From contig JAAUZS010000062.1 of NCBI GenBank assembly GCA_014804495.1, positions 12,372 to 17,924 of the forward strand: 5,553 nt of DNA, written 5' to 3'. The notes under the pieces are model-generated. The model did not search any database and was not told the DNA's origin. It was given only the letters and a program-made list of their open reading frames with translations. Of the stretch, positions 1 to 5,553 are shown one piece after another; positions within the stretch are counted from its first letter, which is position 1; each line of letters begins with the position of its first letter. The DNA is from Lachnospiraceae bacterium (lineage in GTDB: Bacteria; Bacillota; Clostridia; Lachnospirales; Lachnospiraceae). The position numbers and the translations under genes were made by a program.

Positions 1-455
1 CAGCGGTTGGCAAATAGCTCCATCAAAGAGGTTTTTGAAGAATGAATTTGATATATCTGTTGTAAAATATTCATGAAAGCAAGTGTATTTTCCGGATGAA
101 AAAGAAATGAGCGGGATTGCTTTAAAAAATTCGTATAAAAATACGGAACTTCCTTTCCGTAAAAGTGCACCCACATAAGACTCCACGGATCATTTGCGCT
201 GCTTTCATGGGAATAAGGCTTTGTACAATCCAGCCAGACGCAGTCACCTGCCGTGATGGAAAAACGACTGCCATCATAAGAAACATGGCCGCTTCCGTTT
301 AGAACAATGAAAAAGAGATAAGAATTAAGATTCTGCCGTTGACTTATATGCGGTTCCAGACTTTGCAGCGTACCAACCTCTTGTATGTAAAGATAGTGTT
401 CTTTAGCATAGGAAGAAGGCGTTGCTATAATACGTTCTGATGTTGATTTTGCCAT
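1..455 (-). CDS. AraC-family transcriptional regulator, N-terminal cupin part (C-terminus beyond left edge)
   Basis: I translated the minus strand from the ATG at 455-453 and found 151 codons open to the window edge, so the gene is partial. The visible part matches the sugar-sensing cupin domain (AraC_binding type) of AraC/XylS regulators: a beta-rich region around residues 44-100 with YLFFIVLNGSGHVSYDG near 46-62, then ITAGDCVWLD (67-76), a PYSHES segment (80-85) and WSLMWVHFYG (91-100). These are the usual core landmarks of the family. The paired helix-turn-helix DNA-binding domain expected at the C-terminus lies outside the window. An AAGGGAG ribosome site (467-473) lies 11 bases before the ATG, slightly long but acceptable. 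The gene is divergent from the GDP-fucose operon, and a 21-bp-period direct repeat lies between them, so control of that operon and perhaps of itself is plausible. Its effector is unknown. Family assignment is strong; the target is inference. Confidence 0.88.
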   Translation of the reverse strand, partial: MAKSTSERIIATPSSYAKEHYLYIQEVGTLQSLEPHISQRQNLNSYLFFIVLNGSGHVSYDGSRFSITAGDCVWLDCTKPYSHESSANDPWSLMWVHFYGKEVPYFYTNFLKQSRSFLFHPENTLAFMNILQQIYQIHSSKTSLMELFANR

Positions 456-466
456 ATTATTTTATA

Positions 467-473
467 CTCCCTT
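467..473 (-). promoter_or_regulatory. Ribosome binding site of the AraC-family gene
   Basis: The minus strand reads AAGGGAG, ending 11 bases before the ATG at 455. It is the only purine-rich Shine-Dalgarno match near the start and supports that ATG. Confidence 0.6.
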
Positions 474-484
474 AATAAAATGTA

Positions 485-494
485 GTTGCGCAAC
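485..494. repeat. 10-bp perfect palindrome GTTGCGCAAC
   Basis: A perfect inverted repeat sits about 30 bp upstream of the AraC-family start codon, in what should be its leader or promoter-proximal region. It stands out as GC-rich within an AT-rich gap. It could be a regulator site, but a 10-bp palindrome can also arise by chance, so no function is claimed. Confidence 0.35.
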
Positions 495-501
495 GGATAT
501 A

Positions 502-533
502 GCAATATTTTACCATTATGCGGCAATATTTTA
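502..533 (+). promoter_or_regulatory. Candidate AraC-family operator: two direct GCAATATTTTA half-sites
   Basis: GCAATATTTTA occurs at 502-512 and again at 523-533, both in the same orientation and exactly 21 bp apart, so the two copies lie on the same face of the helix. AraC-family dimers classically bind direct-repeat half-sites with 21-bp spacing (araI1-araI2), with the inner half-site next to or overlapping the -35. Here the second copy ends two bases before the TTGATA -35 of the gmd promoter, and a gene for an AraC-family protein begins 47 bp to the left of the first copy. The repeat and geometry are seen directly; binding by this regulator is inferred. Confidence 0.6.
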
Positions 534-535
534 TG

Positions 536-564
536 TTGATACTTATATTATACAATAGTATACT
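536..564 (+). promoter_or_regulatory. Sigma-A promoter of the gmd operon
   Basis: A TTGATA -35 (536-541) and a TATACT -10 (559-564) are separated by the optimal 17 bp, each hexamer having five of six consensus bases. The start point should be near 571, giving a leader of about 65 nt before gmd. The near-consensus match suggests appreciable basal activity, so a neighbouring regulator might repress as well as activate. Confidence 0.75.
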
Positions 565-575
565 TCCATATGGAA
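564..575. repeat. 12-bp perfect palindrome over the predicted +1 of the gmd promoter
   Basis: TTCCATATGGAA is a perfect inverted repeat that begins at the last base of the -10 hexamer and spans the predicted transcription start near 571. A palindrome in this position is typical of a repressor operator. No candidate repressor with known specificity is visible in the window, so its role is inference. Confidence 0.4.
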
Positions 576-636
576 TAGCAAGAAAGTATGTTTTGAAGGC
601 TTTTACATTAAATAAAAAAGAAAGAGGAAAACTAAT

Positions 637-1728
637 ATGCAAAAAGTAGCGTTAATTACAGGTATTACAGGACAGGATGGTTCGTATCTGGCTGAGTTCT
701 TACTGGAAAAAGGATATGAGGTGCATGGGCTTATCAGGAGACACAGCATTACTAACACGGCAAGAATAGACCATATTTTGCAGTCTGACTATAATAAAAT
801 TAAATTTTTTCTGCACTTTGCGGATACGACAGATTCCAGTAATCTGATGCGTCTGATTGCAGAAATCAGGCCGACGGAAGTATATAATCTGGCGGCACAG
901 TCGCATGTGGGAGTTTCCTTCGAGGTGCCGGAATATACCGCCGAAGCAACAGGTGTCAGCACATTGAAACTGCTTGAGGCAATCCGTGTTAATGGCGGAA
1001 ACTGCAGGTATTATCAGGCATCTACTTCTGAATTGTTTGGAGGTATTCCGGAAACGGCGCCGCAGAGTGAGACAACTCCGTTTTATCCCAAAAGCCCGTA
1101 TGGTGCTGCTAAACTGTACTCTTACTGGATTACGGTCAATTATAGAGAATCTTATAATATGTTTGCCTGCAACGGTATTTTATTTAATCATGAATCGCCT
1201 AGAAGAGGTGAGAATTTTGTTACAAGAAAGATTACTCTGGCAATTGCCAATATTATTGCGGGAAAACAGGAGAAACTGTCTCTTGGAAATATGAATGCTA
1301 AGCGCGATTGGGGATTTGCAGGTGATTATGTAAAGGGTATGTGGTTAATGCTGCAACAGAACAAACCGGATGACTATGTGCTTGCTACCAATGAAACACA
1401 TACGGTAAGAGAATTTGTTGAGGCGGCTTTCGGCGAATTGGGTATCAAAATCAGGTGGGAAGGAGCAGGAGTAAACGAAAAGGGCTATGATGTTGAAACG
1501 GGCAGACTTTTAGTTGATGTCAATCCTGAATTCTATCGTCCGGCAGAGGTTGAATTTCTCTGGGGAAACTGTGCAAAGGCAGAGAAAGAGCTTGGTTGGA
1601 AACGAAATGTAGATTTTAAAGGGCTTGTTGCCATGATGATGGATGCCGATTTGAAAGAAGTGGCGGGAGTAAGCTGTAACGAATACAAGAATAAAAAGCA
1701 GAAAAATAATAATAAAGAAAGTGAATAA
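637..1728 (+). CDS. gmd: GDP-mannose 4,6-dehydratase
   Basis: This cytoplasmic NADP-dependent short-chain dehydrogenase/reductase converts GDP-D-mannose to GDP-4-keto-6-deoxy-D-mannose, the first committed step to GDP-L-fucose and related deoxyhexoses. At 363 aa it has normal family length. The N-terminal nucleotide-binding motif is GITGQDG (residues 9-15), followed by the Gmd-typical [13 protein letters not shown] (34-46). The catalytic set is visible as T130 and E132 in STSELFGG, and Y155/K159 in [21 protein letters not shown] (184-199) is the conserved substrate-pocket region. The ATG at 637 follows AGAGG (623-627) with 9 bases between. The last dozen residues are a Lys/Asn-rich tail (from about 351) encoded by an A-rich stretch and are not part of the conserved fold. 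It is the first gene of the operon and runs into fcl. Confidence 0.97.
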   Translation: MQKVALITGITGQDGSYLAEFLLEKGYEVHGLIRRHSITNTARIDHILQSDYNKIKFFLHFADTTDSSNLMRLIAEIRPTEVYNLAAQSHVGVSFEVPEYTAEATGVSTLKLLEAIRVNGGNCRYYQASTSELFGGIPETAPQSETTPFYPKSPYGAAKLYSYWITVNYRESYNMFACNGILFNHESPRRGENFVTRKITLAIANIIAGKQEKLSLGNMNAKRDWGFAGDYVKGMWLMLQQNKPDDYVLATNETHTVREFVEAAFGELGIKIRWEGAGVNEKGYDVETGRLLVDVNPEFYRPAEVEFLWGNCAKAEKELGWKRNVDFKGLVAMMMDADLKEVAGVSCNEYKNKKQKNNNKESE

Positions 1729-1735
1729 AAGCGAT

Positions 1736-2683
1736 ATGAACAAGACAGATAAAATATATGTAGCGGGACACAGGGGTCTGGTAGGAAGCGCAATAGTCAG
1801 AAACCTGAAAGCAAAAGGATATGAAAATGTAATTGGAAGAACGCACTCGGAACTGGATTTAACAAATCAGGCGGCGGTAAAAGAATTCTTTGAAACGATA
1901 AGGCCTGATGTGGTAGTTTTGGCCGCTGCAAAGGTTGGCGGCATAAATGCCAATAATACTGCACCGGCAGAATTTGCTTATGAGAATATGCAGATTCAAT
2001 GTAATGTGATTAAATGCAGCCATGATTATAATTTAAAAAAATTACTTTTTCTGGGGAGCACCTGTATTTATCCGAAGATGGCGCCGCAGCCGATTCCGGA
2101 AGATGCGCTTTTGACTGGTCCGCTTGAAGAGACCAATGAAGCATATGCGATTGCTAAAATTGCGGGGCTCGAGATGTGTAAGTTTTTTAAACGTCAGTAT
2201 GGAGACGACTTTATCAGTTGTATGCCGACGAATCTTTACGGTCCATATGACAATTATGATCTACAGGGTTCGCACGTTATGCCTGCGATGATACGGAAGT
2301 TCCATGAGGCGAAAAAAAGTAATGCGCCTACGGTGGAGCTTTGGGGAACAGGAGCACCCTTAAGGGAATTTCTGCATGTGGACGATATGGCGGATGCATG
2401 CGTATTTCTGTTGGAAAATTACAGTGGTGAGAGTCATGTCAATATCGGAACAGGCAAAGAAGTCACGATTAAAGAATTGGCATTAATGGTAAAAAAGACA
2501 GTAGATTATCAGGGGGAAATTGTCTGGAATCATGATATGCCGGATGGCACACCGAGAAAACTTACGGATGTTTCCAGACTGCATCAGCTTGGCTGGAAGC
2601 ATAAGATTGAGCTGGAAGAGGGAATTCAGTCAGCATATGACTGGTTCAGGGAAAATGTAGAAACAGCGCGAATGGGGAATTAA
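1736..2683 (+). CDS. fcl: GDP-L-fucose synthase (GDP-4-keto-6-deoxymannose 3,5-epimerase/4-reductase)
   Basis: This bifunctional NADPH-dependent enzyme epimerises C3 and C5 of GDP-4-keto-6-deoxymannose and reduces C4 to give GDP-L-fucose; the gene is also called wcaG. Counting from the ATG at 1736 (315 aa), the coenzyme motif is GHRGLVG (11-17). The expected catalytic residues are all present: S108 and C110 in GSTC, Y137/K141 in YAIAK, and H180 in [16 protein letters not shown] (166-175) is a family signature. A GTG at 1721, in frame, would add five residues and overlap the gmd stop by eight bases. I prefer ATG 1736 because the AAGAAAGTGA stretch (1715-1724) resembles a ribosome site and contains that GTG, and because family members usually begin a few residues before KIYVAGHRG. 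The choice is uncertain, but both starts imply tight coupling to gmd. Confidence 0.95.
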   Translation: MNKTDKIYVAGHRGLVGSAIVRNLKAKGYENVIGRTHSELDLTNQAAVKEFFETIRPDVVVLAAAKVGGINANNTAPAEFAYENMQIQCNVIKCSHDYNLKKLLFLGSTCIYPKMAPQPIPEDALLTGPLEETNEAYAIAKIAGLEMCKFFKRQYGDDFISCMPTNLYGPYDNYDLQGSHVMPAMIRKFHEAKKSNAPTVELWGTGAPLREFLHVDDMADACVFLLENYSGESHVNIGTGKEVTIKELALMVKKTVDYQGEIVWNHDMPDGTPRKLTDVSRLHQLGWKHKIELEEGIQSAYDWFRENVETARMGN

Positions 2684-2684
2684 T

Positions 2685-3755
2685 ATGAAGACGTATGGTT
2701 TTATTCTGGCAGGAGGCGGGGGAACGCGTTTCTGGCCTCTAAGCAGACAAGATCTGCCTAAACAGCTTCTTAACCTGACAGGAAAGGACTTGATGGTGAA
2801 TGAGACCATTGACAGGCTGGAAGGAAACATAGAAAAAGATGATATTTTTGTTGTGACGAATATTTCTCAGGCGGAGCTTATGATTCAGGCTACGGACGGG
2901 CGAATCCGTAAGGAGCATGTATTGGCGGAACCGGCGGCACGAAATACGGCAGCCTGTATCGGGTATGCAGCGACGGAAATTTTGCAAAAATATGGGGACG
3001 GCATTATGTGCATCCTGCCATCTGACCATTACATTAAGGACATAGCCGTTTACAAAAGGGTGATTGCGGATGCGATTCGTGTGGCTGAGGAAACGGATGC
3101 TCTTGTAACCATTGGCATTCAGCCGACTTACCCGGCGACGGGTTACGGATACATTCGTTATGAAAAAGAAAAGAAAGCCGACTGCTATTATAATGTCAGA
3201 CATTTCGTGGAGAAACCTAATCTACGGACTGCGAAGGAATATCTTCTGTCAGGAGATTATTTATGGAACAGCGGTATGTTTGTTTGGAAAGCGTCAGTTA
3301 TCATGAGATGTTTTGAGGAACTTCTTCCTGATATAAGCATCTGTTTGAAAAAGATAGGTGCAGCAATGAATACGGAGAAAGAGAAAGAGGTTATAAATGA
3401 AATTTATCCGGTAATTCCGAAGATATCTATAGATTACGGTATTATGGAGCGTGCTGAAAATGTTTTGGTGTTAGAGGGCAGCTTCGGCTGGAGTGATGTG
3501 GGCAGCTGGGATGCACTGGAAGCATTGTATGATAAGGATGAGCACGGAAATATTACTTATGGAGAACAGGTTCATATTGATACGCATGATTGTATTATTT
3601 ATGCTAAAAACAAGCTGGTGACTACGATTGGACTGGATAATGTAATTGTTGTGGAGACAGAGGATGCGGTACTGGTATGTGATAAGAACCGGGCACAAGA
3701 GGTAAAGAAGGTAGTAGAGGCTTTGCAGGATTGCAATAAGAGACAATATTTATAA
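2685..3755 (+). CDS. manC: Mannose-1-phosphate guanylyltransferase (GDP-mannose pyrophosphorylase)
   Basis: The enzyme makes GDP-mannose and pyrophosphate from mannose-1-phosphate and GTP, supplying the substrate of Gmd. The nucleotidyltransferase signature GGGGTRFWPLSR (10-21) with PKQ (25-27) opens the protein. It is followed by EPAARNTA (82-89), LPSDH (111-115), GYGYIR (153-158), FVEKP (174-178), WNSGMF (194-199), and GWSDVGSW (268-275), all typical of the sugar-nucleotide transferase domain of ManC. At 356 aa it is the short single-domain form and lacks the C-terminal phosphomannose isomerase cupin of the long bifunctional enzymes, so mannose-6-phosphate isomerase must be encoded elsewhere. 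The ATG lies one base after the fcl stop, preceded by a GGGGA ribosome site (2674-2678), so translation is probably coupled. Confidence 0.96.
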   Translation: MKTYGFILAGGGGTRFWPLSRQDLPKQLLNLTGKDLMVNETIDRLEGNIEKDDIFVVTNISQAELMIQATDGRIRKEHVLAEPAARNTAACIGYAATEILQKYGDGIMCILPSDHYIKDIAVYKRVIADAIRVAEETDALVTIGIQPTYPATGYGYIRYEKEKKADCYYNVRHFVEKPNLRTAKEYLLSGDYLWNSGMFVWKASVIMRCFEELLPDISICLKKIGAAMNTEKEKEVINEIYPVIPKISIDYGIMERAENVLVLEGSFGWSDVGSWDALEALYDKDEHGNITYGEQVHIDTHDCIIYAKNKLVTTIGLDNVIVVETEDAVLVCDKNRAQEVKKVVEALQDCNKRQYL

Positions 3756-3759
3756 TTAT
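3731..3759 (+). promoter_or_regulatory. Weak candidate internal promoter before the Spo0A-like gene
   Basis: TTGCAA (3731-3736) and AATTAT (3754-3759) are spaced by 17 bp, each matching four of six consensus bases; TATAAT at 3751 is a better -10 but has no well-spaced -35. This AT-rich stretch overlaps the end of manC. It could give the Spo0A-like gene expression independent of the operon promoter, but it could equally be chance in AT-rich DNA. Confidence 0.25.
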
Positions 3760-3779
3760 AAATTTCACAGGGCGATACC

Positions 3780-3799
3780 TTACAGTTTACAGAATTTAC
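3780..3799 (+). repeat. Short tandem TTACAG/TTTAC repeats in the Spo0A-like gene leader
   Basis: TTACAG occurs at 3780-3785 and 3787-3792 (7-bp period), with a related TTTAC at 3795-3799. They lie in the 93-bp gap between manC and the Spo0A-like gene, the largest gap inside the operon. They do not match the known 0A box (TGTCGAA). Short tandem repeats can be regulator half-sites, but these are too short to be persuasive. Confidence 0.25.
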
Positions 3800-3833
3800 T
3801 GCTTCATGGTATGATTTTCCCAGATATACGGTA

Positions 3834-3840
3834 AAGGGGA
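3834..3840 (+). promoter_or_regulatory. Strong ribosome binding site of the Spo0A-like gene
   Basis: AAGGGGA lies eight bases before the ATG at 3849. It fixes that start and shows that the 125-aa protein is a deliberately translated stand-alone domain, not the tail of a longer reading frame. Confidence 0.7.
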
Positions 3841-3848
3841 ATGAAACA

Positions 3849-4226
3849 ATGGAAAGTGATATGTTGGTAAGACCGGGAGCGGAGCAGGTGATCTCGGGAT
3901 TGATGTTAGAACTTGGCATACCGGCGCATCTTAAAGGATATCAATATCTGCGTACGGCGATTACAATGTGTGTAGAGGATATGGAGCTGATTGGAAGCGT
4001 TACCAAACTTTTGTATCCTGAGCTGGCGAAGCAGTATATGACAACCGTTCAGAAGATAGAGCGGGCAATAAGAAATGCAATTGAGGTGTCGTGGGAACGA
4101 GGAAACAGAGAATTATTTGAAAAACTGTTTGGATATGGTAACAGTGTGGAACATAACCGACCTACGAACAGTGAGTATATTGCATCAGTTGCCGACTATG
4201 TTCGTCTGGAGCAGGGATTTGTATAA
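3849..4226 (+). CDS. Stand-alone Spo0A C-terminal (DNA-binding) domain protein, no receiver domain
   Basis: The 125-aa product consists almost wholly of the effector domain of the sporulation master regulator Spo0A. Conserved blocks are GIPAHLKGYQYLRTAI (23-38), the ELIGSVTKLLYPELAK region (46-61), IERAIRNAIEVSWERG (70-85), LFGY (93-96) and RPTNSEYIASVADYVRLE (104-121). The helix-turn-helix lies about 54-82. The recognition-helix core ERAIR is kept, but the next residue is Asn where my memory of Spo0A has His, which may affect DNA specificity. No phosphoacceptor receiver domain precedes it: the frame is closed by a stop at 3759 and has no ATG, GTG or TTG before 3849. In Spo0A the receiver restrains this domain until phosphorylated, and the isolated domain is active, so this protein should bind DNA without a phosphorelay. 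It is the last gene before a strong terminator, presumably co-transcribed with gmd-fcl-manC. Targets are unknown; it could regulate this cluster, share Spo0A sites, or both. Confidence 0.9.
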   Translation: MESDMLVRPGAEQVISGLMLELGIPAHLKGYQYLRTAITMCVEDMELIGSVTKLLYPELAKQYMTTVQKIERAIRNAIEVSWERGNRELFEKLFGYGNSVEHNRPTNSEYIASVADYVRLEQGFV

Positions 4227-4238
4227 AATAAGTAATCA

Positions 4239-4268
4239 GGAAGGGTGATATCGCCCTTCCTTTTTTTT
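4239..4268 (+). terminator. Strong intrinsic terminator ending the GDP-fucose operon
   Basis: GGAAGGG (4239-4245) pairs perfectly with CCCTTCC (4254-4260). The stem extends inward by a T-G wobble and a G-C pair, leaving a small AU-rich loop, and is followed at once by eight T residues. It begins 12 bases after the Spo0A-like stop codon and should end transcripts from the gmd promoter, separating that operon from the glycosyltransferases. Confidence 0.93.
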
Positions 4269-4340
4269 AGTATTCATGATAAGATGTAAAAGTAGACAGT
4301 GCTGATATGCCGAGAGATTAAATCAACGGAGTTTAATAGG

Positions 4341-5270
4341 ATGAGTTTATTTAGTGTAATAGTGCCTTGCTATAATGAGGAAGAAAATATAGCGGATTTT
4401 TATCATGAATTGTTAAAGAATCAAGAGTTTTTCAATGAAAAGAAATTGGAACTGGAAATACTGTATATTGACGACGGTTCTAAAGACAACACAGTATCTG
4501 AGGTAAAGAAGCTGAGGGAACAGGATGAAAGAGTGCATCTTATGTCTTTTTCCAGAAATTTTGGAAAAGAAGCGGCTATTTATGCGGGGCTTCAGAAATC
4601 CAAAGGAGATTATGTGGTAATAATGGATGTGGATTTACAGGATCCGCCTGCACTATTGCCTGAGATGTATTCTTATATAGAAAAAGGATATGATTCTGTT
4701 GCCACGAGAAGGGTGACAAGAAAAGGCGAACCTATGATACGTTCTGCATTTGCAAGGATGTTTTATCGTCTGATGAATAGAATTTCGAAGACTGAAATCG
4801 TTGATGGCGCACGTGATTACCGGCTTATGACAAGGCAGGTTGCGGATGCTATTTTATCTATGACGGAATATAATCGTTTTTCTAAGGGGATTTTTGGCTG
4901 GGTAGGATATGAAACAAAGTGGCTTGAATATGAAAATGTTATGCGCAATAAAGGAGAAACAAAGTGGTCTTTCTGGAAACTGTTTTTCTATTCCATTGAA
5001 GGAATTACTGCTTTTTCAACAATGCCGCTGGCGATTGCTTCTATAATGGGAGTTGTGTTTTGTTTTGCAGCCTTTATATTGATTGTGGTGACAATTCTGC
5101 GAAAGCTTCTGTATGGCGATCCGACTTCAGGATGGCCGTCTTTGGTCTGCATAATTTCGCTGATAAGCGGAGTGCAGCTGTTTTGTCTGGGAATTGTAGG
5201 GCAATACTTATCTAAGACTTATATGGAAGTGAAGAGAAGACCTATTTATCTGGTAAAAGAGGATATCTGA
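4341..5270 (+). CDS. Membrane-anchored family 2 glycosyltransferase (GtrB/ArnC/DPM1-like, polyprenyl-phosphate glycosyltransferase)
   Basis: The 309-aa protein has an N-terminal GT-A catalytic domain and two C-terminal membrane helices, the architecture of bacterial GtrB/CsbB-type enzymes that move a sugar from a nucleotide donor to undecaprenyl phosphate. Visible motifs are SVIVPCYNEEENI (5-17), IDDGSKDNT (43-51), FSRNFGKEAA (70-79), the metal-binding DVD with LQDPP (96-103), and DGARDYRLM (155-163). Hydrophobic segments at about 226-252 and 266-291 are followed by the typical VKRRPIYLV end (297-305). An upstream in-frame GTG (4299) would add 14 residues, but the ATG at 4341 has a GGAG site (4328-4331) nine bases away and places the start just before the conserved first strand. 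The gene follows the terminator, and I see no convincing promoter between them. The donor sugar cannot be told; glucose is common in the family. Confidence 0.92.
   Translation: MSLFSVIVPCYNEEENIADFYHELLKNQEFFNEKKLELEILYIDDGSKDNTVSEVKKLREQDERVHLMSFSRNFGKEAAIYAGLQKSKGDYVVIMDVDLQDPPALLPEMYSYIEKGYDSVATRRVTRKGEPMIRSAFARMFYRLMNRISKTEIVDGARDYRLMTRQVADAILSMTEYNRFSKGIFGWVGYETKWLEYENVMRNKGETKWSFWKLFFYSIEGITAFSTMPLAIASIMGVVFCFAAFILIVVTILRKLLYGDPTSGWPSLVCIISLISGVQLFCLGIVGQYLSKTYMEVKRRPIYLVKEDI
5258..5262 (+). promoter_or_regulatory. Ribosome binding site of the second glycosyltransferase
   Basis: AGAGG lies seven bases before the ATG at 5270, inside the end of the preceding gene. It favours that ATG over the in-frame ATG three codons later. 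Confidence 0.6.
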
Positions 5271-5553
5271 TGGAAGAGATGGTCAGTATCATTGTACCGG
5301 TCTACCGGGCAGCTGCTTATATTGCTGAAACGATAGAAATGGTAAGAAGACAAACTTATAAGAATTGGGAATTGATTCTGGTGGATGATTGCTCGCCTGA
5401 TAACAGCGCAGATATCATTCAGGGAATACAGTTATCCCACGAGACGGAACATATACGATTGATTCGTAAGGAAAGCAACGGTGGTGCGGCCGAGGCAAGA
5501 AATACGGGGATAGATGCGGCAAAAGGAAGGTATATTGCGTTTTTGGACGCAGA
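5270..5553 (+). CDS. Family 2 glycosyltransferase, N-terminal part (continues beyond right edge)
   Basis: The reading frame opens at an ATG whose first base is the last base of the preceding stop codon (TGATG), so translation is probably coupled. The 94 visible residues form the start of a GT-A fold: VSIIVPVYRAAAYI (5-18), VDDCSPDNS (38-46) with the nucleotide-binding aspartates D39/D40, GGAAEARNTGI (71-81), and YIAFLDA at the edge, where the metal-binding DxD motif begins. This resembles soluble WcaA/EpsJ-type inverting glycosyltransferases that extend lipid-linked polysaccharide units, unlike the membrane-anchored neighbour. Donor and acceptor cannot be determined. It could be a fucosyltransferase using the upstream pathway's product, but nothing in the visible part shows that. 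Confidence 0.9.
   Translation, partial: MEEMVSIIVPVYRAAAYIAETIEMVRRQTYKNWELILVDDCSPDNSADIIQGIQLSHETEHIRLIRKESNGGAAEARNTGIDAAKGRYIAFLDA

Noticed and set aside
61..70. A partial inverted match (TAAAATATT) to the intergenic GCAATATTTTA half-site inside the AraC-family gene.
   Set aside because: It lacks the GC end of the half-site, is single, and lies in AT-rich coding DNA, so chance is the simplest explanation.
547..575. Possible leftward promoter for the AraC-family gene using TATAAT on the minus strand (552-547).
   Set aside because: The hexamer is perfect, but the -35 region at the right spacing (TTCCAT) matches poorly and there is no extended -10 TG. It may still be used with an activator, but I cannot support it as a called promoter.
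2739..3203. Long minus-strand open frame opposite manC.
   Set aside because: It lies entirely opposite a gene with clear family motifs, has no ribosome site or recognisable domain, and reads as a shadow of manC codon usage.
3762..3848. The Spo0A-like frame stays open for 29 codons upstream of its ATG and reads like plausible protein.
   Set aside because: There is no ATG, GTG or TTG in the extension, a stop lies at 3759-3761, and an excellent ribosome site marks the ATG at 3849. A run of 29 open codons is not improbable by chance. A decayed upstream domain cannot be excluded, but it does not resemble a Spo0A receiver.
4299..4340. GTG-initiated 14-residue N-terminal extension of the first glycosyltransferase.
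   Set aside because: No ribosome site precedes the GTG, the extra residues are unlike the family, and ATG 4341 has a well-spaced GGAG and begins just before the conserved first strand.
1..5553. Search for CRISPR arrays, tRNA or rRNA genes, insertion sequences, attachment sites and canonical 0A boxes (TGTCGAA).
   Set aside because: I found no regularly spaced long repeats, no cloverleaf-like or rRNA-like sequence, no transposase or terminal inverted repeats, and no exact 0A box by eye. A motif scan allowing mismatches would be more reliable for 0A boxes.

Overview
The window looks like part of a surface-polysaccharide or glycan gene cluster from a spore-forming Clostridia-type Firmicute, most likely in or near the Lachnospiraceae. 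This is inferred from the moderately AT-rich coding style, purine-rich Shine-Dalgarno sites, a protein made only of the Spo0A DNA-binding domain, and an AraC/cupin regulator of the kind common in gut Clostridia. No species can be named from the sequence alone.

Layout: a leftward AraC-family regulator (start codon at 455, C-terminal part off the left edge) is divergent from a rightward operon. The 181-bp gap between them holds a near-consensus sigma-A promoter (TTGATA, 17 bp, TATACT). Just upstream of its -35 lies an 11-bp direct repeat with an exact 21-bp period, the geometry of an AraC-family operator. A perfect 12-bp palindrome sits over the predicted transcription start. The operon then reads gmd, fcl (GDP-L-fucose synthase), manC, and a 125-aa stand-alone Spo0A C-terminal domain protein, and ends at a strong intrinsic terminator (4239-4268). 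After the terminator come a membrane-anchored GtrB/DPM1-type family 2 glycosyltransferase and, overlapping it by one base, a second family 2 glycosyltransferase cut by the right edge.

Function: ManC makes GDP-mannose from mannose-1-phosphate and GTP, Gmd converts it to GDP-4-keto-6-deoxymannose, and Fcl epimerises and reduces this to GDP-L-fucose. The catalytic residues expected for Gmd and Fcl are present, as are the nucleotidyltransferase motifs of ManC. Phosphomannomutase and mannose-6-phosphate isomerase are not in the window. The downstream glycosyltransferases probably build a lipid-linked glycan, but their sugars cannot be read from sequence.

The most unusual element is the receiver-less Spo0A-type DNA-binding protein encoded as the last gene of the GDP-fucose operon. 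It suggests a phosphorylation-independent link between a Spo0A-like regulon and surface fucosylation.
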